From: Burkholderiaceae bacterium 16
GTDB lineage: Bacteria; Pseudomonadota; Gammaproteobacteria; Burkholderiales; Burkholderiaceae
DNA: 64,000 nucleotides
Direction: 5' to 3'
NCBI GenBank assembly: GCA_000955785.1
Contig: JYOD01000061.1
Coordinates: 43,810 to 107,809 of the forward strand
Shown here: positions 8,224 to 17,103 of the stretch, in pieces
Position numbering within the stretch: position 1 is the first letter of the stretch
Layout of the letters: each line of letters opens with the position of its first letter
Notes under the pieces: generated by a model
What the model saw: the letters and a program-made list of their open reading frames with translations, nothing else
Databases searched by the model: none
What the model was told of the DNA's origin: nothing
Translations under genes and position numbers: made by a program

Positions 8224-9198
8224 TCAGCCGCGCCGCAACAGGCGCTTGATGCCGTACCACTGCTGGGACAGCAAACCGGTGCCGTAGTTGCGTCCCTTGC
8301 CTGCCGGCGGCGGCATCTGGTCGCGGATGCCGGTGGGGTAATAGGCATCGGTGAATACGGCGGTGCGGAACAGCATGTCCCACCAGGGGAAGATCACGCC
8401 GTAGTTGCATCCGCCCAGCCGGGTGGGCCGGCCGATTGCCTCGTGCCCGAGACCCACCGCATGATGCGTGCGGTGAAAGCGCGGCGAGACCAGCAACCGC
8501 TCGCCCAGGGGGCCAAAATGCAGGCGCAGGTTGGCATGCTGCAAGCTTTGCAGCAGTTGCGACAGCGCCACCAGCAGCACGTACTGCGAAGGCTCGACGC
8601 CCACCGCCAGCGCGACCACGGCAAACACCACGTCGCGCAGCATGTCGTCGAGCAGGTGGTTGCGGTTGTCGCTCCACAGCGTCATCTGGCGCTGGCTGTG
8701 ATGCACGGCATGCAGGCTCCACCACCACCGGTAGGTATGCGAGAGCCGGTGGTACCAGTAGTCGAGCAGGTCGAACAGCAGCAGGTAAATGAAGAAGCTG
8801 ACCAGCGGGATCGAGGTCACCGCCGGCCACCAGTCTTCCACGTTCACGCGCTGCCAGCCGAGCAGCCGCAGATGTCCTTCCAGCCCGTCCATCAGCGGAC
8901 CGAGCAGGAAGAACATGGCAAGCCGGAACAGGCCAAGGCGATGCACCACGGTATAGAGGATATCCGTGCGGATCGCTGCGCGATCCGTGACGGCCTCGAC
9001 CGGACGCAGCTTTTCCAGCGGCCCGAGAATCAGCACCATCACTGCGATCTGCACCAGCCCCACAAGCAGCCATTCGGTGCCGGTGAAGGCGTCCTCGGCA
9101 TAACCGCCGAAGCCGAGCTGGTAGACCACGGGCAGGATCACATCCTGGAACAGCGTGGCCTCGATCTGGCCTACCCAGGCATTGAGCGCATCGAGCAT
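8224..9198 (-). CDS. Sterol desaturase / fatty acid hydroxylase family membrane enzyme
   Basis: A 324-residue di-iron membrane oxidoreductase. The histidine clusters of the family are present in order: HRLSH (HX3H), HAVHH (HX2HH) and, about 70 residues later, HRTHH. Several hydrophobic segments lie in the N-terminal half and around VVALAVGVEPSQYVLL. I chose the ATG at 9198 because it overlaps the stop of the upstream deacetylase gene (TGATG), which implies translational coupling; a longer frame begins at 9240. The substrate is unknown and could be a fatty acyl chain, a hopanoid-type lipid or a carotenoid. Pairing with a deacetylase suggests envelope lipid or glycan modification, which is inference. 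Confidence 0.9.
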   Translation of the reverse strand: MLDALNAWVGQIEATLFQDVILPVVYQLGFGGYAEDAFTGTEWLLVGLVQIAVMVLILGPLEKLRPVEAVTDRAAIRTDILYTVVHRLGLFRLAMFFLLGPLMDGLEGHLRLLGWQRVNVEDWWPAVTSIPLVSFFIYLLLFDLLDYWYHRLSHTYRWWWSLHAVHHSQRQMTLWSDNRNHLLDDMLRDVVFAVVALAVGVEPSQYVLLVALSQLLQSLQHANLRLHFGPLGERLLVSPRFHRTHHAVGLGHEAIGRPTRLGGCNYGVIFPWWDMLFRTAVFTDAYYPTGIRDQMPPPAGKGRNYGTGLLSQQWYGIKRLLRRG

Positions 9199-10064
9199 CA
9201 GCGTCTCCCGGCCACGGTGGCGGCCTGGCCGCGTATCCAATCACGATAGGCCGGATGGTCGCGCAGCGTCGCAAAGCAGAAGCCCTTCTGCTCCAGTCCG
9301 CTGATCAGCGGCTCCAGCACGCCGGGCGCCCACGGATCCTTGCGCGACCAGATGCCAAGATGGGCCATGGCGATGTCGCCATCGCGCAGATCGCGCAGCG
9401 CTCGCGCCAGTAATGCCTGGTTGGAAAAACGCTCGGAAGATAGCTCATCCCCGAGGAAGCCGGCCGGCGCCCAGCCCACATGCTTGAAACCGCACTGCTC
9501 GGCCCATTGCAGGGTCTGCGGCGCGGTATGGCCGCCCGGCGCGCGCCACAGCGGCGACATGGCGGTCCCGGCAAGGCTGCGCAGCGCCCGCGCGCTGCGG
9601 TTGAGTTCGCTGCAGAAGCTATGCTGGTCCATGACCACATCCTGCCCCGCATGCGCGCCGAACTGCGGGCGCATCGTCACCTTGCCGTCGCGCACGCCGC
9701 GCAGGTAGACGTGATCGAAGGTATGGCTGCCAAAGACATGGCCATCGGCCGCCAGGGTCTTCCAGTACGCGGCCCAGCCCGGATCAAGCGAGCTGTCCTT
9801 GTTGATCGTCGGCTCGTTGGCGAGGAAGAAGGTCGCCTTGATATGGTGGCGGCGCAGCGTGTCGGCAATCAGCGCCGCCTGGCTCATGCTGCCGGTGTCG
9901 AAGGTCAGGTAGAGCGTGCCGGCGCGGCAGGCCGGCGGCGCGGTCTGCCCGGCTTCGGCCGACCCGGCCGGCGAGGCGGCCAGCGCCAGCCCGGTGGCAG
10001 CAAGCCCTGCAGCCACCGCGCGGACCAGGGCGCGGGGCAGCCAGGGCTGCGAAATCTTGCTCAT
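9198..10064 (-). CDS. Exported NodB-like polysaccharide deacetylase with altered metal motif
   Basis: A 288-residue secreted or periplasmic protein. The start at 10064 gives a clear signal peptide (positive MSKISQPWLPRALVR, hydrophobic AAGLAATGLALA, then ASPAGSAEAG) and has AGGACAGG a few bases upstream. The NodB domain begins near LYLTFDTGS. Recognisable motifs are TFDTG (usually TFDDG), HTFDH (the HxxxH metal pair), WRAPGG and a late AHLGIWS. The second Asp of motif 1, normally a metal ligand, is Thr here, so activity or metal use may differ. The stop overlaps the start of the sterol-desaturase-like gene. The substrate is unknown. Confidence 0.88.
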   Translation of the reverse strand: MSKISQPWLPRALVRAVAAGLAATGLALAASPAGSAEAGQTAPPACRAGTLYLTFDTGSMSQAALIADTLRRHHIKATFFLANEPTINKDSSLDPGWAAYWKTLAADGHVFGSHTFDHVYLRGVRDGKVTMRPQFGAHAGQDVVMDQHSFCSELNRSARALRSLAGTAMSPLWRAPGGHTAPQTLQWAEQCGFKHVGWAPAGFLGDELSSERFSNQALLARALRDLRDGDIAMAHLGIWSRKDPWAPGVLEPLISGLEQKGFCFATLRDHPAYRDWIRGQAATVAGRR

Positions 10065-10175
10065 GATGCCTGTCCTGATTTCCTGTGACTGCGTTGGAGT
10101 GGCAGCGGCCATACTAGTTTCGTATACCGTGCCGGCCACGGCGTTCCCGCCCGTGGCGCGGCTACCCGCCATCCC

Positions 10176-11162
10176 TCAATAAAGCGGTGCGCGGGTACGG
10201 AAATAAATACCGTGGGGCGAACGGCCCACGCGGATGGTCTTGACCAGCTTGCGGCTGGCCACATCGATCAGGCCCACCGAGCGCGCCCAGCGGAAGCTCA
10301 CCCACAGGATCTTGCCGTCGGCCGTCAGCTCCATGTCGTCGGGGCCGGCCGGCAGGCCGGTGATGTCGCCGACCTTGGTCAGGGTCTGCTGGTCGATGAT
10401 GCTGATGGTGCCGGAAACCCGGTTGGACAGGAACAGATGGCGCTTGTCGCCCACCGCGCGGAAGTTGTGCGCGCCCTTGCCGGTCTGGATCTGCTTGACC
10501 ATGGTGCGGGTACGCCAGTCGATCACGGCCACGTAGTCGGCGCCGGTCATGCCTACCAACAGGTATTTCTGGTCCGGCGTGACCCATACGCCCGCGGGTG
10601 CGGAACCGGCATCCATGCGCCACATCACAGTCTGCGTGGGCAGGTCGATGGCGACCACCTCGTTGGAGTCCTGCAACGTGACAAAGGCGATGCGGCTATC
10701 GTCGGTGAAGGCGATATGGCTGGGGGTCTTGGCCAGCGGCAACTGCTTGGCGATCTTCAGCGCCTTGCCGTCCCAACGGTAGATATCAACCCGGTCCAGC
10801 CGGTTGCCGGTAGCCAGGAACCATTTCTGGTCGGGCGAGAAGCCGATCTGGTAGGGATCGTCGATATTGGCAACGCGCTGCTGGACCTTGCCGGTAACCG
10901 GATCAAGGAAGACCAGGTCGTTGCCCACCGCATTGGCGACAATCAGCGACTTGTCGTCAGGGGTGGCGATCAGGTGGTGCGGCTCCTTCCCGATCGGGAA
11001 CGTCTCCAGCACCTTCTGGGTGTCCTTGTCAATCAGCGTGACCGTGGCATCACCTGAATTGAGCACCACCACGACTTCCGCCAACGCCGGCGCCGCTACC
11101 ATCCCCAGGGCCAGGGTGCCGATGGCGGCAAACCCGGAAACTACACGACGCAATGCGAGCAT
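10176..11162 (-). CDS. Exported YVTN-type beta-propeller protein
   Basis: A 328-residue periplasmic protein with a signal peptide (MLALRRVVSGFAAIGTLALG, cleavage near APALA-E). The rest is repeats of about 40 residues with the pattern of a strand, a turn, then D..T.KV....IGK.PH, e.g. VTLIDKDTQKVLETFPIGK and FLDPVTGKVQQRVANI, typical of seven-bladed YVTN/NHL-like propellers. No catalytic residues are evident; such proteins bind partners or ligands. A TTG at 11177 is an alternative start. It is 111 bp upstream of the deacetylase gene on the same strand and may be the first gene of that group. Confidence 0.85.
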   Translation of the reverse strand: MLALRRVVSGFAAIGTLALGMVAAPALAEVVVVLNSGDATVTLIDKDTQKVLETFPIGKEPHHLIATPDDKSLIVANAVGNDLVFLDPVTGKVQQRVANIDDPYQIGFSPDQKWFLATGNRLDRVDIYRWDGKALKIAKQLPLAKTPSHIAFTDDSRIAFVTLQDSNEVVAIDLPTQTVMWRMDAGSAPAGVWVTPDQKYLLVGMTGADYVAVIDWRTRTMVKQIQTGKGAHNFRAVGDKRHLFLSNRVSGTISIIDQQTLTKVGDITGLPAGPDDMELTADGKILWVSFRWARSVGLIDVASRKLVKTIRVGRSPHGIYFRTRAPLY

Positions 11163-11256
11163 AAGACCGTTAAACAATGACTTAATCGATCATTCTAACG
11201 TTTTCGGACTGTGATCCGATGACCTAGCGCAACAAACTAACATTTGGTCACAATCT

Positions 11257-11280
11257 CCGCCCGGACCGGTGCCCGGGCGG
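11257..11280 (-). terminator. GC-rich hairpin between hrpA and the beta-propeller gene
   Basis: CCGCCCGG (11257-11264) pairs perfectly with CCGGGCGG (11273-11280) just past the hrpA stop. There is no T run after it on the minus strand, so it may be a weak or Rho-assisted terminator, or a 3'-end stabilising stem. Confidence 0.35.
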
Positions 11281-11297
11281 GGCGATGCGCTCGGCCT

Positions 11298-14200
11298 TCA
11301 GCGCTGCATGGCCTCCCACACCTTTTGCAGCCGCTTCACCGACATCGGCACCGGCGTGCGCAATTCCTGCGCGAAGAGCGCGATCCGCAGCTCTTCCAGC
11401 ATCCAGCGGAACTCGTCCAGCCGGGCGTCTTCCACACCCCTGCCCTGCTGCCGCAACTGCGTCTCGGCGCGCTGCCATTGCTGCAGCAGCGGCGTGATTT
11501 CCTGCAGGCGCTGCGTATCGCGCGCCGGATCGCCCTTGATTTTGTCGATGCGCATGGCGATGCCCTTCAGGTAGCGCGGGAAATGCACCAGCTGCAGGTA
11601 AAGCGTATCGGCCACGAAGTTCTTGCCCATCAGCCGCGTCAGCTGCACCTGCATATCGGCATGCGCCGCGGCAAACGGCTTGGCCTGGATCAGCTTGCGC
11701 GGCAGCGTCGCGTATTCGGCCAGCACCGCCCCAACCAGCCGGGCGATTTCCTGCGCGAGCAGGTTCAGGCGCGAGCGCCCTTCCTCCTTGCGCGCGGCGA
11801 ACTCGGCCTCGTTGCGCGGCAGCGGCGCCTGCAGGCAGGCCCGCTCCAGCGCCAGCATCACGATCTGGTCGCGCAGCATTTCCTGCGTGCCAAGCGTCAT
11901 GTACTGCATCGCCATCTGCTGCAGCCCGGGGATGTTCTTCTCCAGGAACTTCACCTGCTCGCGCAATTGCAGCGCGAACAGGCGGCGCAGCCCGGCGTGG
12001 TGGATGCGCACCGCCTCCTGCGGATCGTCGAACACCTCCACTTCGCAATGGGTGGTGTGGTCGACCAGCGCCGGGTAGCCATACAGCGTCTGGTTGCCCT
12101 TGCGGATCTCCAGCAGCTCCGGCAGCTCGCCGAACGACCAGCTGGTCAGGTTTTCGTACTGCCCGGCCTCGGCCGCCGGCACATCGCGCGCCGCGATGTT
12201 CTGGAACGACTGCTGCGCCTGCCCGCCGAACTCGGCACGCAGCTGCGCCAGGTTACGGCCCATGTCCAGCTGCCTGCCGTGCTCGTCCACCACCTTGAAA
12301 TTCATCGCATGGTGGGCGGGCAGGGTTTCCAGCTTGAAGTCCGCGCGCTTGACCATGGTGCCGGTCTGCTCGCGGATATCGGCAATCAGCACGTCGAGCA
12401 GTTCGCCTTCGCCAAAGGGATTGCGCTCGACAAAGCCCGCCGCGTGATCCGGCAGCGGCACGCAATGGCGCCGCAGCTTCTGCGGCAGCGACTTGAGCAG
12501 CAGGTGGACCTTTTCCTTGACCATGCCCGGTACCAGCCAGTCGGCCCGCTCCGGGCGCACCTGGTTGAGCGCGTACAGCGGCACGGTTAGCGTCACGCCG
12601 TCGCGATGGCTGCCAGGTTCGAAATGATAGGTCAGCGACATATCGACGCCGGCCACCGGCATGACCTTGGGGAACAGGTCCGTGGTGATGCCGGCAGCCT
12701 CGTGGCGCATCAGCTCTTCGCGGTTCAGGTAGAGCAGCTTGGGGTCGCGCGCGCTTTCGGTCTGGTACCACCGCTCGAACGTGGCCTGCTGATGGATCTC
12801 TGCGGGGATCAGGCGGTCGTAGAACGCGAAAATCAGTTCATCGTCCACCAGCACGTCCTGGCGGCGCGACTTGTGCTCCAGGTTCTCGATCTCGCGCGTC
12901 AGCCGCTGGTTATGCGCGAAAAACGGCAGCTTGGTGTCGAACTCGCCCTCCACCAGCCCGCGGCGGATAAACAGCTCGCGCGCTTCCTGCGGGTTCATCG
13001 GGCCGTAGTGCACGCGCCGGTGCTGGTAGACCACCAGCCCGTACAGCGTGGCGCGCTCCATCGCCATCACCTGGCCGGACTTCTTCTCCCAGTGCGGATC
13101 GCTCCAGCTCACGCGGAGCAAATGGCGGCCCACCTGTTCCAGCCATTCCGGCTCGATCCTGGCCAGCGTGCGAGCGAACAGCCGGCTGGTCTCGATCAGC
13201 TCGGCGCCAATGACCCAGCGGCCTACCTTGCGCGCGATCAGCGAGCCGGGCCACAGGTGGAACTTGATGCCGCGCGCGCCCAGGTACTCGCGCCCGCGGC
13301 CGTCGGCGTCTTCCAGCTTGCAGCCCACATTGCCCAGCAAGCCGGTGAGCAGCGCCTTGTGCACTTGCTCATAGGTGGGCTCGCTTTCGTTGAGGCGCCA
13401 GCCCTGCTCCGTCACGGTGGTCAGCAACTGCGAATGCACGTCGCGCCATTCGCGCAGGCGCACATGCGACAGGAAATTGGCGCGGCATTGGTCCTGCAAC
13501 TGGCGGTTGGTCTTCTTGTGCGCCACTGCCTCTTCGAACCATTTCCACAGCTTGACCCAGCCCAGGAACTCGGACTTCTCGTCCATGAACTTGCGGTGCG
13601 CCTGGTCGGCCGCTTCCTGCGCCTCCTGCGGGCGGTCGCGCGGGTCCTGCACCGACAGCGCGCTGGCGATGATCAGCACCTCGCGCAGGCAATGGTGCTC
13701 GCGCGCGGCCAGGGTCATGCGGGCCACGCGCGGGTCGAGCGGCAGGCGCGCCAATTGACGTCCGATCTGCGTCAAAGCGTTGGCATCGTCGCCCACGCTT
13801 TCCACGGCACCCAGTTCCTGCAGCAACTGGTATCCGTCGGCAATGGCGCGGCCCAGCGGCGGCTCGATAAAGGGGAAGGTCTCGATCGCGGTCAGCTTCA
13901 GCGCCTTCATGCGCAGGATGACCGCGGCCAGCGAGGAGCGCAGGATTTCCGGATCGGTAAAGCGTGCGCGGCCAATGAAATCGGCCTCCTCGTACAGCCG
14001 GATGCATACGCCGTCGGCCACCCGGCCGCAACGCCCGGCCCGCTGGTTGGCGGCGGCCTGCGAAATCGCCTCGATCTGCAACTGCTCGACCTTGTTGCGG
14101 TAGGAATAGCGTTTGACCCGCGCCATCCCGGTATCGACCACATAACGGATGCCTGGCACCGTCAGCGAGGTTTCGGCCACGTTGGTCGCCAGCACGATGC

Positions 14201-15533
14201 GGCGGGCATTGGAGGGCCGGAACACACGTTCCTGCTCCTGCACCGACAGTCGCGCGAACAGCGGCAGGATCTCGGTATGCGGCGGATGGTGCTTGCGCAG
14301 CGCTTCCGCCGCCTCGCGGATCTCGCGCTCGCCGGGCAGAAATACCAGCACGTCGCCCGGCCCGAGACGGCATAGCTCGTCCACGGCCTCGACGATGCCG
14401 TCGAAGAGGTCGCGATCCTTCGTTTGCGCCGATCTGGGCGCAGCCTCGCCCGGCGCGGGCTTGTCCTTCTCGATCGGCCGGTAGCGGATCTCGACCGGAT
14501 ACAGGCGCCCGCTGACCTCGATCACCGGCGCGGGCTTGCCAGCTTGTGCGAAATGCTCGGCAAAGCGGTTGGCGTCGATGGTCGCGGACGTGATGATCAG
14601 CTTCAGGTCAGGCCGCTTCGGCAGGATCTCCTTCAGGTAGCCGATCAGGAAATCGATATTGAGGCTGCGTTCATGCGCCTCGTCGATGATGATGGTGTCG
14701 TAGGCCCGCAGCAGCGGATCGGTCTGCGTCTCGGCCAGCAGGATACCGTCGGTCATCAGCTTGACCGAGGCGCCAGGCGACATGGTGTCGTTGAAGCGCA
14801 CCTGATAGCCTACATGCTCGCCCAGCGGCGTGCCGATCTCCTGCGCGATCCGCTTGGCCGTGGAGGTGGCGGCGATCCGGCGCGGCTGAGTATGGCCGAT
14901 CAGGCCGCCGCTGCCATCCGTGCCCGGGCCGCGCCCGATCGACAGGCAGATCTTGGGCAACTGGGTGGTCTTGCCGGAGCCGGTCTCGCCGGAAACGATC
15001 ACCACCTGGTTGGCCAGCAGCGCTTGCGCGATTTCCTCGCGGCGGGCCGATACCGGCAGCGCCTCGGGGAAGGTGATGGGCGGCAACGGATTGGCCTGGC
15101 GAACCGGACGGCGCGCTTCACGCGGCGCACGTTCCTGGCGCTCTGCCCTGTCCTGACGCTCCGGACGCTCCTGGCTACCGGGCGGCGGGGCGCGGCGCGG
15201 GCCGGCCTCGCGGCCTTCCCGTGGCGGGCGCGGCGGCGTGGCCGTGCCATTCGTGGGACGCGGACGGGCTGGCCGGTCCTGGCGCGGCTGCCCTGGCGGG
15301 CGTTCGGCGGGTGCGCTGGCTTGGGCCGGGGAGTCGCCTGCCGGCTGGGGCGGACGGCGCCCTTCCTGGCGCTCGCCGGCTGCCGGCGCAGCGGCGACGG
15401 CAGGCGCGCGGGCCTGCCTGGCGGCGGGCTGATTAGCGGGCTGGGCGGGAGACGGGGCGACCTTGGGCGCCGGCTGGCCGGCATCGGTTTTCCGATCCGG
15501 CGACAAAGGTTTGGCGGGGCGTTGTGCTGACAT
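11298..15533 (-). CDS. hrpA: ATP-dependent RNA helicase HrpA (DEAH box)
   Basis: A 1411-residue DEAH-box RNA helicase. Motif I is GETGSGKTT (182-190), motif II DEAH (284-287), motif III SAT follows and motif VI QRAGRCGR is present. The DUF3418 C-terminal region typical of HrpA follows to the end. The first ~145 residues are Pro/Ala/Arg/Gln-rich low-complexity sequence, absent from the Escherichia coli protein of about 1300 residues, and probably disordered. Family members act in mRNA processing and resolution of stalled ribosomes. It starts 23 bp from the divergent argA ATG and seems to share a palindromic -10 element with it. Confidence 0.97.
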   Translation of the reverse strand: MSAQRPAKPLSPDRKTDAGQPAPKVAPSPAQPANQPAARQARAPAVAAAPAAGERQEGRRPPQPAGDSPAQASAPAERPPGQPRQDRPARPRPTNGTATPPRPPREGREAGPRRAPPPGSQERPERQDRAERQERAPREARRPVRQANPLPPITFPEALPVSARREEIAQALLANQVVIVSGETGSGKTTQLPKICLSIGRGPGTDGSGGLIGHTQPRRIAATSTAKRIAQEIGTPLGEHVGYQVRFNDTMSPGASVKLMTDGILLAETQTDPLLRAYDTIIIDEAHERSLNIDFLIGYLKEILPKRPDLKLIITSATIDANRFAEHFAQAGKPAPVIEVSGRLYPVEIRYRPIEKDKPAPGEAAPRSAQTKDRDLFDGIVEAVDELCRLGPGDVLVFLPGEREIREAAEALRKHHPPHTEILPLFARLSVQEQERVFRPSNARRIVLATNVAETSLTVPGIRYVVDTGMARVKRYSYRNKVEQLQIEAISQAAANQRAGRCGRVADGVCIRLYEEADFIGRARFTDPEILRSSLAAVILRMKALKLTAIETFPFIEPPLGRAIADGYQLLQELGAVESVGDDANALTQIGRQLARLPLDPRVARMTLAAREHHCLREVLIIASALSVQDPRDRPQEAQEAADQAHRKFMDEKSEFLGWVKLWKWFEEAVAHKKTNRQLQDQCRANFLSHVRLREWRDVHSQLLTTVTEQGWRLNESEPTYEQVHKALLTGLLGNVGCKLEDADGRGREYLGARGIKFHLWPGSLIARKVGRWVIGAELIETSRLFARTLARIEPEWLEQVGRHLLRVSWSDPHWEKKSGQVMAMERATLYGLVVYQHRRVHYGPMNPQEARELFIRRGLVEGEFDTKLPFFAHNQRLTREIENLEHKSRRQDVLVDDELIFAFYDRLIPAEIHQQATFERWYQTESARDPKLLYLNREELMRHEAAGITTDLFPKVMPVAGVDMSLTYHFEPGSHRDGVTLTVPLYALNQVRPERADWLVPGMVKEKVHLLLKSLPQKLRRHCVPLPDHAAGFVERNPFGEGELLDVLIADIREQTGTMVKRADFKLETLPAHHAMNFKVVDEHGRQLDMGRNLAQLRAEFGGQAQQSFQNIAARDVPAAEAGQYENLTSWSFGELPELLEIRKGNQTLYGYPALVDHTTHCEVEVFDDPQEAVRIHHAGLRRLFALQLREQVKFLEKNIPGLQQMAMQYMTLGTQEMLRDQIVMLALERACLQAPLPRNEAEFAARKEEGRSRLNLLAQEIARLVGAVLAEYATLPRKLIQAKPFAAAHADMQVQLTRLMGKNFVADTLYLQLVHFPRYLKGIAMRIDKIKGDPARDTQRLQEITPLLQQWQRAETQLRQQGRGVEDARLDEFRWMLEELRIALFAQELRTPVPMSVKRLQKVWEAMQR

Positions 15534-15539
15534 TGGCCG

Positions 15540-15551
15540 GGATTATAATCC
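15540..15551. promoter_or_regulatory. Palindromic -10 region shared by divergent hrpA and argA
   Basis: GGATTATAATCC is a perfect 12-bp palindrome holding TATAAT on both strands (plus 15544-15549; minus 15547-15542). On the plus strand transcription would start near 15556, at the argA ATG (15557); on the minus strand near 15536, 2-3 nt before the hrpA ATG (15533). The -35 elements are weak (TTGTGC at 15522-15527 for argA). No Shine-Dalgarno sequence precedes the argA ATG. Confidence 0.6.
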
Positions 15552-15556
15552 GCGGC

Positions 15557-16993
15557 ATGAATGCAAGAACCGACACGCTAGCCGACGCGCCCGCGCCGTC
15601 CGAAAAGGACGAGCCCCTGCCCGTCACGGACCCTTCCGCGCCACCCGCGCCCGCTGTCTGCGCCGACCCGGTCGAGCGCGGCGGCCCCGACCACCAGCAG
15701 TTCGTCGACTGGCTGCGGGCGGTCGCGCCCTATATCCACGCCTTCCGCGGCAAGACCTTCGTGATCGCCTTCGGCGGCGAACTGGTCAAGGCCAACATCC
15801 TCAATGCGCTGGTCAACGATGTGGCGCTGTTGCACGCCATGGGCATGCAGATCGTGCTGGTACACGGTTCGCGCCCGCAGGTGGAAGAACAGCTCGCGCT
15901 GCGCCACGTCGAGTCGCAATTCACCGACGGCGTGCGCATCACCGACAACGCCGCGCTCGAATGCGCCAAGGAAGCCGCCGGCGAACTGCGCCTGGACATC
16001 GAGGCCGCCTTCAGCCAGGGGCTGCCAAATACGCCCATGGCGGGCGCCCAGCTGTCAGTGATCTCGGGCAATTTCGTTACCGCGCGCCCGCTGGGCATTG
16101 TCGACGGCGTGGACTACCAGCACACCGGCCTGGTACGCAAGATCGACGGGGAGTCGGTGCGCATGTCGCTGTCGCACGGCAAGATCGTGCTGCTTTCGCC
16201 GCTTGGCTTCTCGCCCACCGGCCAGGCCTTCAACCTGTCGATGGAAGACGTGGCCAGCGCCACCGCCATCGCGCTGAAGGCTGACAAGCTGGTCTTTATC
16301 ACCGAGGTGCCCGGCGTGCAGGACGCGGTCGGCAAGCTGATGCCGGAAATGTCGCTGCGCACCGCCATCGAGCGGCTGCAGAACAACCACCTGCCGCCCG
16401 ACGTCGCTTATTACCTCGAACACCTGGTCAAGGCGCTCAAGGGAGGGGTGCCCCGCGCCCACCTGATCCCCTTCCACCTGGACGGCTCGGTGCTGCTGGA
16501 ACTGTTCCTGCACGACGGCGTTGGCACCATGATCTCCGACACCGACCTGGAAAGCCTGCGCGAAGCCACGCTGGACGACGTCGGCGGCATCCTGCAGCTG
16601 ATCGCGCCGCTGGAGCAGGATGGCACGCTGGTGCCGCGCGGGCGTCACCTGATCGAGCGCGACATCGCCAACTTCTCGGTCATCGAGCACGACGGCGTGC
16701 TGTTCGGCTGCGCAGCGGTCTACCCTTACCCGCGCGAGGGCATGGCCGAGATGGCCTGCCTGACGGTGTCCTCCGAAGCGCAGGGCACCGGCGACGGCGA
16801 ACGCCTGCTCAAGCGCATCGAGCGCCGCGCGCGCAGTCTCGGCCTGGACCGCCTGTTCGTGCTCACCACGCGCACGGAACACTGGTTCCTCAAACGCGGC
16901 TTTGTCCACGCCAACGTGGACGACCTGCCGGAGGACAAGCGCAAGCTGTACAACTGGCAGCGCAAGTCCATGGTGCTGATGAAGAAACTGTGA
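15557..16993 (+). CDS. argA: N-acetylglutamate synthase (amino-acid N-acetyltransferase)
   Basis: ArgA acetylates glutamate with acetyl-CoA in the first step of arginine synthesis. The 478-residue protein has an amino acid kinase-like domain (about 50-320; FVIAFGGELV, LVHGSRPQVEEQL, TDGVRITD) fused to a C-terminal GNAT domain (about 340-478; LTVSSEAQGTGDGERLL is the acetyl-CoA loop). The kinase-like domain is the usual site of arginine feedback inhibition. A ~45-residue acidic/Pro-rich leader precedes it. The start is the first in-frame ATG after the -10 element and no ribosome binding site is visible, which suggests a leaderless mRNA. The next gene, yggX, has its own upstream region. Confidence 0.96.
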   Translation: MNARTDTLADAPAPSEKDEPLPVTDPSAPPAPAVCADPVERGGPDHQQFVDWLRAVAPYIHAFRGKTFVIAFGGELVKANILNALVNDVALLHAMGMQIVLVHGSRPQVEEQLALRHVESQFTDGVRITDNAALECAKEAAGELRLDIEAAFSQGLPNTPMAGAQLSVISGNFVTARPLGIVDGVDYQHTGLVRKIDGESVRMSLSHGKIVLLSPLGFSPTGQAFNLSMEDVASATAIALKADKLVFITEVPGVQDAVGKLMPEMSLRTAIERLQNNHLPPDVAYYLEHLVKALKGGVPRAHLIPFHLDGSVLLELFLHDGVGTMISDTDLESLREATLDDVGGILQLIAPLEQDGTLVPRGRHLIERDIANFSVIEHDGVLFGCAAVYPYPREGMAEMACLTVSSEAQGTGDGERLLKRIERRARSLGLDRLFVLTTRTEHWFLKRGFVHANVDDLPEDKRKLYNWQRKSMVLMKKL

Positions 16994-17103
16994 CGGCGGT
17001 GGGGGTAGCCTGAAAGCTCGCCCCCGCTTCGTTACAATAGCGGCACCGCAACGGCCGGCTCCCTCGCCGCGCCGGCTACATCACACGATAACAAGGAGTT
17101 CCC

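Noticed and set aside
6805..9249. An 814-codon plus-strand frame opposite the CinA, EI24 and desaturase genes
   Set aside because: It runs antisense across three clear genes, with His/Gln/Arg-rich composition typical of the reverse of GC-rich coding DNA.
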